64,000 nt of DNA from Pseudomonas piscis (GTDB lineage Bacteria > Pseudomonadota > Gammaproteobacteria > Pseudomonadales > Pseudomonadaceae). Under the pieces are notes generated by a model, which saw only the letters and a list, made by a program, of their open reading frames with translations, made no database searches and had not been told where the DNA came from. Made by a program: the position numbers and the translations under genes. Location of the stretch: NCBI RefSeq assembly GCF_009380155.1, contig NZ_WHUV01000001.1:1674001-1738000 (forward strand), read 5' to 3'. Below, one piece after another: positions 19,528 through 27,990 of the stretch. The stretch's first letter is position 1; every line of letters starts with the position of its first letter.

Positions 19528-19556
19528 TTGAAAACCAAGCAAGCGCTTGGTAAGTT
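19528..19556 (+). promoter_or_regulatory. Promoter with embedded TetR-type operator before the acyl-CoA dehydrogenase
   Basis: A -35-like TTGAAA (19,528-19,533) and a -10-like TAAGTT (19,551-19,556) are 17 bases apart. The spacer is almost entirely the inverted repeat ACCAAGCAAGCGCTTGGT (19,534-19,551; arms ACCAAGC and GCTTGGT). TetR-family regulators of fatty-acid or branched-chain catabolism often bind such CCAAGC…GCTTGG repeats, so repression released by an acyl-CoA is the likely mode. No tetR gene is adjacent. Confidence 0.65.
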
Positions 19557-19583
19557 CCTCCGACCCTTCAGAGGAGCTTGCCG

Positions 19584-20732
19584 ATGTCTGCCTGCCAGGA
19601 ATACTTCGATCCCAGCCACCAACTGATCCGTGACAGCGTGCGACGTTTCGTCGAGCGCGAGATCCTCCCCGACATCGAACACTGGGAGGAGGCCGAGAGC
19701 TTTCCCCGTGAGTTGTATCTCAAGGCCGGCGCGGCCGGCATTCTCGGTATCGGTTATCCGCAGGCCCTGGGGGGCAGCCATGAAGGCGACCTGTTCGCCA
19801 AGGTCGCCGCCAGCGAAGAGTTGATGCGCAGCGGTTCCGGTGGCCTGGTGGCGGGATTGGGATCGCTGGATATCGGCTTGCCGCCCATCGTCAAGTGGGC
19901 GCGTCCCGAGGTTCGCGAGCGTGTGGCGCCCCTGGTGCTGTCCGGAGAGAAGATTTGCGCCCTGGCGGTGACCGAGCCCGGTGGCGGTTCCGACGTGGCC
20001 AACCTGCAGACCCGCGCAGTGCGCGACGGTGATCATTATCGCGTCAGCGGCAGCAAGACTTTCATTACCAGTGGCGTGCGCGCCGACTTCTACACCGTGG
20101 CCGTGCGTACCGGTGAGCCGGGTTATGGCGGTATCAGCCTGCTGTTGATCGAGAAGGGCACGCCCGGCTTCACCGTGGGCCGGCAGTTGAAGAAGATGGG
20201 GTGGTGGGCGTCTGATACCGCCGAGCTGTTCTTCGAGGACTGCCGGGTGCCGGCGGGCAACCTGATCGGTGTCGAGAACATGGGGTTCGCCTGCATCATG
20301 GGCAATTTCCAGAGCGAACGCCTGGCCCTGGCGTTGATGGCCAACATGACTGCGCAGATGGCTGTGGAAGAGAGCCTGAAGTGGGCACGCGAGCGCGAGG
20401 CGTTCGGCAAGCCAGTGGCCAAGTTCCAGGTGATCAAGCATCGACTGGCGGAAATGGCCACGGCCGTGGAGGTGTCCCGGGAGTTCACCTACCGCCAGGC
20501 GGCCAAGATGGCCGCCGGCAAGAGCGTGATCAAGGAAATCTCCATGGCCAAGAACTTCGCCACCGACACTGCCGATCGCATCACCTACGATGCCGTGCAG
20601 ATCCTCGGTGGCATGGGCTACATGCGCGAGAGCCTGGTGGAGCGCCTGTATCGCGACAATCGCATCCTGTCCATCGGCGGTGGCACCCGCGAGGTGATGA
20701 ACGAAATCATCAGCAAGCAGATGGGGCTCTAG
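19584..20732 (+). CDS. Acyl-CoA dehydrogenase
   Basis: The 382-residue flavoenzyme has the three-part acyl-CoA dehydrogenase fold. Visible signatures are the FAD-contact motif CALAVTEPGGGSDVANLQTRA, the middle beta-domain YRVSGSKTFITSG, and the C-terminal VQILGGMGYMRESLVERLYRDNR with the Glu-type base in IGGGTREVMNEI. It oxidises an acyl-CoA to the enoyl-CoA and passes electrons to ETF. Homologues at this position are annotated generally, and chain-length preference is unclear. GAGGAG lies seven bases before the ATG at 19,584. A candidate operator overlaps its promoter. Confidence 0.94.
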   Translation: MSACQEYFDPSHQLIRDSVRRFVEREILPDIEHWEEAESFPRELYLKAGAAGILGIGYPQALGGSHEGDLFAKVAASEELMRSGSGGLVAGLGSLDIGLPPIVKWARPEVRERVAPLVLSGEKICALAVTEPGGGSDVANLQTRAVRDGDHYRVSGSKTFITSGVRADFYTVAVRTGEPGYGGISLLLIEKGTPGFTVGRQLKKMGWWASDTAELFFEDCRVPAGNLIGVENMGFACIMGNFQSERLALALMANMTAQMAVEESLKWAREREAFGKPVAKFQVIKHRLAEMATAVEVSREFTYRQAAKMAAGKSVIKEISMAKNFATDTADRITYDAVQILGGMGYMRESLVERLYRDNRILSIGGGTREVMNEIISKQMGL

Positions 20733-20914
20733 CCAGGTTCGGGAATCACCAGCGGGCCACGGTCTTCGTCACTGATGAGCAGCGTCAGCGACTGCGCCGG
20801 TTCAATGGCCCGGGCGGGCGTCAAACCGGTAGATGGCTGCGGCAACCGCTATCGGACTATACCTAGACGGCCAGCTGGTGGGCCCGGTGCTTGGTGTGGC
20901 TGCTGGTATGAGAC

Positions 20915-20933
20915 GCCGTCCCCGGGGGACGGC
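20915..20933. terminator. Hairpin between the convergent acyl-CoA dehydrogenase and apt genes
   Basis: GCCGTCCCC and GGGGACGGC form an inverted repeat ten bases before the apt stop. It has no clear T-tract. The rest of the 210-base gap shows no gene. Confidence 0.45.
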
Positions 20934-20942
20934 ATGCCGGGA

Positions 20943-21491
20943 TCAGCGTTCGGTCAGGGAGAACTGGGTCAGGCAGAAGGTTGGGATGCCCATGTCCTGG
21001 AGCTTTTGCGATCCGCCAAGCTCCGGCAGGTCGATGATGGCTGCGGCTTCATGGATCTTCGCGCCCATGCGCCGTACCAGGTTGGCAGCGGCGATCAGCG
21101 TGCCGCCGGTGGCGATCAGGTCATCGAACATCAGCACCGAGTCACCCTCGCACAGGCTATCGGCATGGACTTCGAGGAAGGCTTCGCCGTATTCGGTCTG
21201 GTAGCCCTCGGCCAATACATCCGCTGGCAGTTTGCCTTGTTTGCGAAACAGGATCAGCGGCTTGTTCAGCTGGTAGGCGATGATCGAACCGATCAGGAAG
21301 CCCCGGGCATCCATGGCGCCGATGTGGCTGAAGTCTTCTTCGACATAGCGCTGGGCGAAACTGTCGGCCACCAGGCGCAGGGCCCGTGGAGACTGGAACA
21401 GGGGGGTGATGTCGCGGAAGATCACGCCCGGCTTCGGGAAGTCGATGACGGGGCGGATCAGGGATTTGATGTCGAAGGAGTCGAAGGCCAT
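20943..21491 (-). CDS. apt: Adenine phosphoribosyltransferase
   Basis: The 182-residue enzyme converts adenine and PRPP to AMP in purine salvage. The PRPP-binding motif is [25 protein letters not shown] and [10 protein letters not shown] are the other family landmarks. The ORF extends 54 codons further upstream over the end of anr, but the conserved start [12 protein letters not shown] is at 21,491 with AGGA nine bases before it. It lies just downstream of anr on the same strand, as in P. aeruginosa (PA1543-PA1544). Confidence 0.96.
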   Translation of the reverse strand: MAFDSFDIKSLIRPVIDFPKPGVIFRDITPLFQSPRALRLVADSFAQRYVEEDFSHIGAMDARGFLIGSIIAYQLNKPLILFRKQGKLPADVLAEGYQTEYGEAFLEVHADSLCEGDSVLMFDDLIATGGTLIAAANLVRRMGAKIHEAAAIIDLPELGGSQKLQDMGIPTFCLTQFSLTER

Positions 21492-21535
21492 CTGCAGGTG
21501 TCCTGGCGGGCGAAATAAGCCGCGCCAGTATACCC

Positions 21536-21561
21536 GCGACCGAGCCGCTTGGCTCAGTCGC
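21536..21561 (-). terminator. Hairpin in the anr-apt gap
   Basis: GCGAC-C-GAGCC and GGCTC-A-GTCGC form a stem with one mismatch between the anr stop and the apt start. It probably limits read-through; no T-tract is seen. Confidence 0.4.
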
Positions 21562-21573
21562 AGTGCCTGTGGA

Positions 21574-22308
21574 TCAGGCGTCCACCGAGCCGCCGGCCAG
21601 GGCGCAGAGCTGGATCGGATCGAGGATGTGGACTTCCTTGCCTTCGGCGGCAATCAGTTCGTTCTGCTGGAAGCGGGTGAACACCCGGGACACGGTTTCC
21701 ACGGCCAGGCCCAGGTAGTTGCCGATTTCGTTGCGCGACATGCTCAGGCGGAACTGGTTGGCGGAAAAACCCCTGGCACGGAAGCGCGCCGACAGGTTCA
21801 CCAGGAAGGTGGCGATGCGCTCGTCAGCGGTCTTTTTCGACAACAGCAGCATCATCTGTTGGTCGTCGCGGATCTCGCGGCTCATGACCCGCATCAACTG
21901 GCGACGCAGCTGGGGCAGCTGCAATGCCAGCTCGTCCAGGCGCTCGAAGGGGATCTCGCAGACCGAGGTGGTTTCCAGGGCCTGTGCCGAAACCGGATGG
22001 CTCTCGGTATCCATGCCGGACAACCCCACCAGCTCGCTGGGGAGGTGGAAGCCGGTGATCTGTTCTTCGCCGCTGTCGCTGAGGCTGAAGGTTTTCAGGG
22101 CGCCCGAGCGGACGGCATAGACCGAGTCGAAGCCATCACCCTGACGGAACAGGAATTCGCCTTTTTTCAATGGGCGGCCACGTTTGACGATTTCGTCCAG
22201 CGCGTCCATGTCTTCCAGATTCAGAGAAAGTGGCAGGCAGAGAGGGGCCAGGCTGCAGTCCTTGCAATGGGCCTGGTTATGAGCGCGCAGTTTAACTGGC
22301 TCGGACAT
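21574..22308 (-). CDS. anr: Anr, FNR-type oxygen-sensing transcriptional regulator
   Basis: The 244-residue regulator has the N-terminal [4Fe-4S] cysteines Cys15, Cys18 and Cys24 ([11 protein letters not shown]) with Cys117 as the fourth ligand (TTSVCEIP). A cyclic-nucleotide-type beta-barrel, a dimer helix ([11 protein letters not shown]) and a C-terminal HTH ([20 protein letters not shown]) follow. The length equals P. aeruginosa Anr. The start at 22,308 (MSEPVKL) has AAGGA seven bases upstream; the longer ORF to 22,356 is not needed. It activates low-oxygen genes at TTGAT-N4-ATCAA sites, which are present before hemN and cco2 in this window. Confidence 0.97.
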   Translation of the reverse strand: MSEPVKLRAHNQAHCKDCSLAPLCLPLSLNLEDMDALDEIVKRGRPLKKGEFLFRQGDGFDSVYAVRSGALKTFSLSDSGEEQITGFHLPSELVGLSGMDTESHPVSAQALETTSVCEIPFERLDELALQLPQLRRQLMRVMSREIRDDQQMMLLLSKKTADERIATFLVNLSARFRARGFSANQFRLSMSRNEIGNYLGLAVETVSRVFTRFQQNELIAAEGKEVHILDPIQLCALAGGSVDA

Positions 22309-22461
22309 TCTAGAATCCTTGTGGGAAAGCACACATAAGCCGTAAGGGTAACTCACGGGAGGAGGTTCCGGCCAGTCCGTGCCGTGTTGACGATCAGTCG
22401 TAAAGCAATCCTTTAATGGGTCGATAGCCTGTTAACGAAAGCAACTTGGAGAGGCGCGGTT

Positions 22462-22941
22462 ATGTCGTCCGTTGGCGGTATTACTAATGGCAGCAATAAC
22501 TTGCAGCTGTTTTCTGAGTCCTCGAAAAGCGCTGATGGTGAAGAACTAAGGGTTTCTCCGTTAGTTGCCGAGCCGTTACCGGGGGAGGGCGTCAAAGTGT
22601 CGCTGTCCGGAGCCGGGCTGAAGAAATCCTCCAAGGCTGCCGGGGACGACAGCGACATCGAGGAAAGTGGCTTGCCCCAGACCATTCAGCAAATCCTCAA
22701 GATGATCAGGAAATTGCAACAACAGATTTCAGAGAAGATGGCCGAGCTACAGGCGGTCATGGCCGACAAGCGTTTGAGCCCCGAAGAAGCCAGGATCAAG
22801 GTCGGTGGCCTGCAAGCTGACCTGGCGACTCTGAACAGTGGCTTGCTGTCTGCCAATGCCTCCCTGGTCAAGGCGATGAGGCAGGAAAGCCTGACCCAGG
22901 AGCAAGTGATGAAGGCCGCTGCGTTGCTGATGAAATCCTAG
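22462..22941 (+). CDS. Conserved hypothetical protein between anr and hemN (PA1545-like position)
   Basis: The 159-residue protein has no signal peptide or membrane segment. The N-terminal 70 residues are Ser/Gly-rich and probably disordered. A central helical stretch (about 75-105, IQQILKMIRKLQQQISEKMAELQAVM) looks like a coiled coil and is followed by a short helical C-terminus. GGAGAGG precedes the ATG. It sits divergent from anr and convergent with hemN, the same place as the unknown gene PA1545 in P. aeruginosa (from memory). I cannot assign a function. Confidence 0.82.
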   Translation: MSSVGGITNGSNNLQLFSESSKSADGEELRVSPLVAEPLPGEGVKVSLSGAGLKKSSKAAGDDSDIEESGLPQTIQQILKMIRKLQQQISEKMAELQAVMADKRLSPEEARIKVGGLQADLATLNSGLLSANASLVKAMRQESLTQEQVMKAAALLMKS

Positions 22942-23012
22942 TGACGCTACGAAAGCGAGCCGGGCTTCGATCATGTTTTGGTGTCGATGTCCGGCAAGTT
23001 TTCGTCCCCGTC

Positions 23013-24395
23013 TTAAATTACCCGGGAAAACCGCTGGCGGTTTTGTTGGCCCAGGTAAGCGTCGAACACCATGCATACCGAACGTACCAGCAGGCGACCT
23101 GCCGGCAATACCGTAATGCCTTGGTCGTTTAGTTCGATCAGGCCATCGTCGGCCATCTCCTGCAAGTTTGCCCATAGTTCATGGAAATAACCGCGGAAGT
23201 CGATATTGAATGCCTGTTCGATGTTTTCGAACTTGAGACTAAAGTTGCATATCAGTTGTTGAATTATTTCACGGCGCAGGCGGTCATCGGCACTGCAAAC
23301 CAAGCCGCGACTTGTCGCTAGTTGTGCCCCCGCCAAAGTATTTTGATAGTGGGCCAGGTCACTGCTGTTCTGGCAGTACAGGTCGCCGATCTGGCTGATG
23401 GCCGAAACCCCCAGGCCGATCAGGTCGCAATGGCCGTGGGTGGTATAGCCCTGGAAGTTGCGTTGCAGGGTCGACTCTTCCTGGGCAATGGCCAGCTCGT
23501 CGTCGGGCAGGGCGAAATGATCCATGCCGATGTAGCGGTACCCGGCGGCGGTCAGTTGTTCGATGCTGCGTTGCAGCATCTGCAGTTTTTCTGCGGGAGC
23601 CGGCAGTTCGCTGCTGTTGATCCGGCGCTGTGGCATGAAGCGCTCGGGCAGGTGAGCGTAGTTGAATACCGAGAGCCGATCCGGTTGCAGGTTGATGACC
23701 TCGTCCACGGTCCGGGCGAAGTTCTCCGGCGTCTGCTTGGGCAGGCCATAGATCAAGTCGATATTGATGGAGCGGAACTGCAGGGTCCGGGCCGCCTCGA
23801 TCACCGCGCGGGTTTCCTCCAGGCTCTGCAAGCGGTTGACCGCACGTTGCACGGCCGGGTCCAGGTCCTGCAAGCCGATACTGACTCGGTTGAACCCCAG
23901 CTCCCGCAACAGGCCCATGGTCGACCAATCGGCCTCCCTGGGGTCGATCTCGATACCGTAGTCGCCGGAATCATCGTCGAGCAGGTTGAAGTGCTTGCGC
24001 AGCAAGGCCATCAGCTGGCGCAACTCGTCATGGTTGAGAAAGGTCGGGGTGCCGCCACCGAAGTGCAGTTGCTCGACCCGCTGGTTCGGGGCCAGGTGGC
24101 AGGCGATCAATTGCATCTCCTGCTCCAGCCGCTGCAGGTAGGGCAGCGCGCGGCTGCGGTCCTTGGTGATGACCTTGTTGCAGGCGCAGTAGTAGCAGAT
24201 GTTGGCGCAGAACGGGATGTGCACGTACAGCGACAGCGGGCGCTGGGCCTTGCGGCTGTCGCGCAGTGCGTGCAGCAGGTCGAAGGCGCCGACCTGGCTG
24301 TTGAATTGCACAGCGGTCGGGTACGAGGTGTAGCGTGGGCCCGCCAGGTCGTAGCGGCGGATCAGATCTGTGTCCCAACGAATGGCGTCGAGCAT
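23013..24395 (-). CDS. hemN: Oxygen-independent coproporphyrinogen III dehydrogenase HemN
   Basis: The 460-residue radical SAM enzyme decarboxylates coproporphyrinogen III to protoporphyrinogen IX without oxygen. The CxxxCxxC cluster motif is CANICYYC, preceded by LYVHIPFC; GGGTPTFL and the HemN C-terminal domain (about 370-455) follow. Heme made this way feeds the cbb3 oxidases encoded upstream. A perfect Anr site lies 65 bases before the start. The 3' end contains a hairpin that probably terminates the convergent PA1545-like gene. Confidence 0.97.
   Translation of the reverse strand: MLDAIRWDTDLIRRYDLAGPRYTSYPTAVQFNSQVGAFDLLHALRDSRKAQRPLSLYVHIPFCANICYYCACNKVITKDRSRALPYLQRLEQEMQLIACHLAPNQRVEQLHFGGGTPTFLNHDELRQLMALLRKHFNLLDDDSGDYGIEIDPREADWSTMGLLRELGFNRVSIGLQDLDPAVQRAVNRLQSLEETRAVIEAARTLQFRSINIDLIYGLPKQTPENFARTVDEVINLQPDRLSVFNYAHLPERFMPQRRINSSELPAPAEKLQMLQRSIEQLTAAGYRYIGMDHFALPDDELAIAQEESTLQRNFQGYTTHGHCDLIGLGVSAISQIGDLYCQNSSDLAHYQNTLAGAQLATSRGLVCSADDRLRREIIQQLICNFSLKFENIEQAFNIDFRGYFHELWANLQEMADDGLIELNDQGITVLPAGRLLVRSVCMVFDAYLGQQNRQRFSRVI
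23027..23044 (+). terminator. Terminator of the PA1545-like gene, inside the hemN 3' end
   Basis: AAAACCG and CGGTTTT form a stem around CTGG with a T-rich continuation on the plus strand. It overlaps the last codons of the convergent hemN gene. Confidence 0.55.
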
Positions 24396-24459
24396 GCGGG
24401 AATTCCCCCGGATAGGCTGGCAATGCTCGCGAGTCTAGGGGGTAGGGGCTGAAGCCATC

Positions 24460-24473
24460 TTGATTTGTATCAA
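24460..24473 (-). promoter_or_regulatory. Perfect Anr/FNR box upstream of hemN
   Basis: TTGATTTGTATCAA matches TTGAT-N4-ATCAA exactly. A -10-like TAGACT (minus strand, 24,437-24,432) lies where a class II FNR promoter with the box near -41.5 would place it. This supports direct Anr activation of hemN. Confidence 0.9.
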
Positions 24474-24513
24474 GGGTGTTCCCAGGCGGCTGGGGTAGTG
24501 CTCCGCGAAGGTT

Positions 24514-25197
24514 TCAGTGGCCCATCAACCAGTGCTGGTGCGGACCTGGCAGGGTCCAGATGCCGAACAGCATGACCAGCAGGCCGCCAGCCAGGCGCAC
24601 GCTGCGACGGCGCAGCAGGGCCGTGACCCGTTCCGCCGCCAGGCCGGTGGCCAGCAGTACCGGCCAGGTGCCCAGGCCGAAGGCCAGCATCAGCAGTGCG
24701 CTGTCCAGGGCATTGCCCTGGCTCGCCGACCACAGCAGGGTGCTATATACCAGGCCGCAGGGCAGCCAGCCCCAGAGTGCGCCTAGTACCAGGGCCCGTG
24801 GCAGGCTGGACACCGGCAGCAGGCGACTGGCCAGGGGCTGGATATGCCGCCACAAACCCTTGCCCAGGGCCTCGATACGGGTCAGGCCGCTCCACCAGCC
24901 GGCCAGGTACAGGCCCATGGCGATCAGCAACAGCCCGGCCAGGGTGCGCATGAACAGGGCCACGGGGCTGTTGGCCACCGCCCAGCCCGCCAGGCCCAGC
25001 AGCAGGCCGGCCAGGGCGTAGCTGAGGATGCGCCCCAGGTTGTAGGCCAATAGCAGGCGCAGGCGCCGCCCACGTTGTTCCTGGGGAATGGCCAGGGTCA
25101 GTGCGCCCATCAGGCCTCCGCACATGCCCAGGCAGTGGCCGCCGCCGAGGAGGCCGAGGATCACTGCGGAAACCAGCAGCGGGGCCAGCTCAAGCAT
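24514..25197 (-). CDS. TauE/SafE-like (UreH-type) membrane protein, PA1547-like
   Basis: The 227-residue protein has about six membrane segments and belongs to the sulfite exporter TauE/SafE / UreH-like transmembrane group. The first helix carries GGGHCLGMCGGLMG, a His-Cys-x3-Cys cluster that suggests metal or thiol chemistry. The conserved start MLELAPLLV is at 25,197, overlapping the ccoS end by eight bases, so it is translationally coupled to ccoS. Its place in the cbb3 assembly operon, between ccoS and hemN, suggests a copper- or redox-related role. This is inference only. Confidence 0.85.
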   Translation of the reverse strand: MLELAPLLVSAVILGLLGGGHCLGMCGGLMGALTLAIPQEQRGRRLRLLLAYNLGRILSYALAGLLLGLAGWAVANSPVALFMRTLAGLLLIAMGLYLAGWWSGLTRIEALGKGLWRHIQPLASRLLPVSSLPRALVLGALWGWLPCGLVYSTLLWSASQGNALDSALLMLAFGLGTWPVLLATGLAAERVTALLRRRSVRLAGGLLVMLFGIWTLPGPHQHWLMGH

Positions 25198-25420
25198 GGG
25201 GCGGTTCCGATTTCTTGGCTGGATCCTGCTCGGCGGCCGGTTGGCCCTTGGCGGCATCCACCGCGGCGGTGTGGCTTGGATCCTGGTCGTCGAACAGGAT
25301 GCTGTGGGCCGGGCCGTCGAGGTCGTCGTACTGGCCGCTGTCGACGGCCCAGAAGAAGATGTAGATGGCGATGGCCACGATCAGCAGGGCGGCCGGGATC
25401 ATCACGTAAAGAGCTGGCAT
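25190..25420 (-). CDS. ccoS: cbb3-type cytochrome oxidase assembly protein CcoS
   Basis: The 76-residue protein has one N-terminal membrane helix (MIPAALLIVAIAIYIFFWAV) followed by the family motif SGQYDDLDGPAHSILFDD. CcoS is needed for inserting heme and copper cofactors into CcoN. It lies 21 bases after ccoI, in the ccoGHIS order. The C-terminal tail is Ala/Pro-rich and variable. Confidence 0.95.
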   Translation of the reverse strand: MPALYVMIPAALLIVAIAIYIFFWAVDSGQYDDLDGPAHSILFDDQDPSHTAAVDAAKGQPAAEQDPAKKSEPPHA

Positions 25421-25441
25421 CTGGACTCCAGGCCCGGCGGC

Positions 25442-27892
25442 TCAGGCCAGCAGCGGGCGGGTTGCGGGGGCTTCGGCGCTGTCGGCCAGCCGCGGCATGC
25501 GGGTCAGGCGCAGGGCGTTGAGCACCACGGTCAGGGAACTGATGGACATGCCGACCGCGGCCCAGACCGGAGTGATCCAGCCAAGGGCGGCGAACGGCAG
25601 CATCAGGCCATTGTACAGCCCCGCCCACAGCAGGTTCTCGATGATCACCCGGCGAGTCCGGCGAGCCAGGCTGAAGGCCTGTACCAAGGCTTCCAGGCGA
25701 TTGGACAGCAGCACCGCATCGGCGCTGGTCTTGGCCAGGTCGGTGGCCGAGCCCATGGCCACGCTGATGTCGGCGGCGGCCAGCACCGGCACGTCGTTGA
25801 CCCCGTCGCCGAGCATCAGCACCTTGCGGCCCTGCTGGTGCAACTGCTGCAACACTTGCAGCTTGTCGTCCGGGCGCAGGCCGCCGCGGGCTTCGTCGAT
25901 CTGCAATTGTGCGGCGACGCTGGCGACCATCGGCGAGCTGTCCCCGGACAGCAGCAAGGTGTGCCAGCCACGGGCCTTGCAGGCTGCCAGCAGGGCCGGG
26001 GCATCGCTGCGCAGGCGGTCGTCGAGCACCAGCCAGGCGAGGGCACCCTGGGTATCGCCGAGCAGCAACCACTGGCCGGCTTCATCGGGCATTTGCGGTA
26101 CCGCGCAACCGCTGAGCTGGCAGACGAACGCCGGATGGCCGATACGCAGGCGCTGGCCCTGGACCGATCCTTCCAGGCCCAGCCCCGGGCTGCTGGTGAC
26201 ATCCTCGGCGGCCACCGGTGCACGGCCGAACGCCCTGGCGATCGGATGTTCGGAACGGTTTTCCAGGGCCGCGGCCAGGCTCAGGCAAGCATCGCCGGAC
26301 AGGCTGCCAAGCGGGCGGATGGCGCGCAGGGCCAGGCGGCCTTCGGTCAGGGTGCCGGTCTTGTCGAAGATCACCGTATCGATCTGGTTCAGGCCTTCGA
26401 GGACATGGCCACGGGTCAGCAGCAGGCCAAGCTTGTGCAGGGTGCCAGTGGCGGCGGTGAGGGCCGTGGGTGTGGCCAGGGACAGCGCGCAGGGGCAAGT
26501 GGCGACCAGCATCGCCAGGACGATCCAGAAGGCCCGGGGCGCGTCCAGTTGCCACCACAACAAGCCGATGGCGGCTGCGGCTATCAGCGACAACAGCAGG
26601 AACCACTGGGCGGCGCGCTCGGCCACTTCGGCCAGGCGGGGTTTTTCGGCCTGGGCCCGGTCCAGCAGGCGAACGATGGCCGACAGGCGAGTGTCCTGGC
26701 CCAGGGCCTGGACCTCCACGGTCAATGCCCCCTCGACGTTCAAGGTTCCGGCGGTGACGGTATCGCCCAGGCCTCGGGGTTGTGGCAGGTATTCGCCGGT
26801 GAGCAGCGATTCGTCGACGCTCGACTGGCCGTCGAGGATCTTGCCGTCCGCCGGCAACACCGCGCCGGGATGCACCAGTACCCGGTCGCCCAGGCGCAAT
26901 TCGCTGAGCAGGATGCGTTCGCTCTGACCGCTTGCGTCCAGGCGCAGGCAGGAGGCCGGTAGCAGGTTGACCAGTTGCGCGGTGGCCGCCGCGGTCCGTT
27001 CCCGGGCCCGGCGCTCCAGGTAGCGGCCGGCGAGGAGGAACAGGGCGAACATGCCTACTGCGTCGAAATACAGCTCGCCGACTCCGCTGATGGAGGTCCA
27101 GATGCCCGCCAGGTAGGCCCCGCCGATGGCCAGGGAAACCGAGACGTCCATGGTCAGGTGGCGAGTGCGCAGGTCACGCATCGCACCCTTGAAGAACGGC
27201 GCACAGCTATAGAAGACGATAGGAGTGGTGAGGAACAGCGCGACCCAGCGCAGGATGGTGTGCAGCTCCGGGCTCAGGTCGATGTTGAATTCCGGCCAGG
27301 TGGCCATGGTCGCCATCATTGCCTGGAACCACAGCAGGCCGGCCACGCCCAGTTGGCGTAGAGCCAGGCGGTTCTCGCCAGCCAGTTGCTCGCTGGCTTT
27401 GTCCGGCTGGTAGGGGTGGGCGGCGTAGCCGATCTGGCGCAGCTGCGCGAGCAACTGGCTCAAGGGCAGGTCGCTGTCGGCCCAGCTCACGTGCAGGCGA
27501 TGATTGGACAGGTTGAGCCGGGCTTCGGCCACTGCCGGCAGGCTGCGCAGGTGCTTCTCGATCAACCAGCCGCAGGCGGCGCAACTGATGCCTTCCATGA
27601 GCAGGGTGGTCTGCGCCAGTTCGCCCTCGTGGCGGACGAAGGGCTGTTGCACATCGGCGCGATCGTATAGCGCCAGTTCGTCCACCAGTTGTACCGGCAA
27701 GGCCTCGGGGTTGGCGGATGCTTCACTGCGGTGGCTGTAGTAGTGCTCCAGGCCGCCGGCGACTATCGCCTCCGCGACCGCCTGGCAACCCGGGCAGCAG
27801 AACTCCCTGGATTCGCCGAGCACGACGGCGGTGAACCGGCTGCCGGGAGGAACCGGCAGGGCACAGTGGTAGCAAGGCAGTGGCGTGGTCAT
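25442..27892 (-). CDS. ccoI: Copper-transporting P-type ATPase CcoI
   Basis: The 816-residue P1B-type ATPase supplies copper for cbb3 oxidase assembly. It has an N-terminal cysteine module (CYHC … CCPGC), an HMA domain with the metal motif GISCAACGW, eight membrane segments with CPC in the sixth (TCPCALSLATP), the phosphorylation site DKTGTLTEG and the hinge MLGDGVNDVPVL. The CPC and HMA motifs identify a copper transporter. It belongs to the FixI/CopA2 branch by context, between ccoH and ccoS. Confidence 0.96.
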   Translation of the reverse strand: MTTPLPCYHCALPVPPGSRFTAVVLGESREFCCPGCQAVAEAIVAGGLEHYYSHRSEASANPEALPVQLVDELALYDRADVQQPFVRHEGELAQTTLLMEGISCAACGWLIEKHLRSLPAVAEARLNLSNHRLHVSWADSDLPLSQLLAQLRQIGYAAHPYQPDKASEQLAGENRLALRQLGVAGLLWFQAMMATMATWPEFNIDLSPELHTILRWVALFLTTPIVFYSCAPFFKGAMRDLRTRHLTMDVSVSLAIGGAYLAGIWTSISGVGELYFDAVGMFALFLLAGRYLERRARERTAAATAQLVNLLPASCLRLDASGQSERILLSELRLGDRVLVHPGAVLPADGKILDGQSSVDESLLTGEYLPQPRGLGDTVTAGTLNVEGALTVEVQALGQDTRLSAIVRLLDRAQAEKPRLAEVAERAAQWFLLLSLIAAAAIGLLWWQLDAPRAFWIVLAMLVATCPCALSLATPTALTAATGTLHKLGLLLTRGHVLEGLNQIDTVIFDKTGTLTEGRLALRAIRPLGSLSGDACLSLAAALENRSEHPIARAFGRAPVAAEDVTSSPGLGLEGSVQGQRLRIGHPAFVCQLSGCAVPQMPDEAGQWLLLGDTQGALAWLVLDDRLRSDAPALLAACKARGWHTLLLSGDSSPMVASVAAQLQIDEARGGLRPDDKLQVLQQLHQQGRKVLMLGDGVNDVPVLAAADISVAMGSATDLAKTSADAVLLSNRLEALVQAFSLARRTRRVIIENLLWAGLYNGLMLPFAALGWITPVWAAVGMSISSLTVVLNALRLTRMPRLADSAEAPATRPLLA

Positions 27893-27920
27893 CGGCAGTC
27901 TTTTGGCTCTGGGAAAAACT

Positions 27921-27975
27921 CATCGCCGGCCAGTCGACTCCTGCCTGGGGGCAGGGAGGCGGCAGTCCGGCGATG
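27921..27975. repeat. REP-like imperfect palindrome between ccoH and ccoI
   Basis: The arms CATCGCCGG (27,921-27,929) and CCGGCGATG (27,967-27,975) are perfect inverted copies. The interior begins CCAGTCGACTCCT, close to the Pseudomonas REP consensus and sharing the 15-base core GGCCAGTCGACTCCT with the element at 1,921-1,980. As an intra-operon stem-loop it may stabilise the upstream ccoGH message. Confidence 0.65.
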
Positions 27976-27990
27976 TGTGGCGGGTGTCGA

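Noticed and set aside
17592-20441. 949-codon open frame on the minus strand over the oxidoreductase, recR and acyl-CoA dehydrogenase genes
   Set aside because: It crosses three well-supported genes and intergenic terminators and has no recognisable domain.
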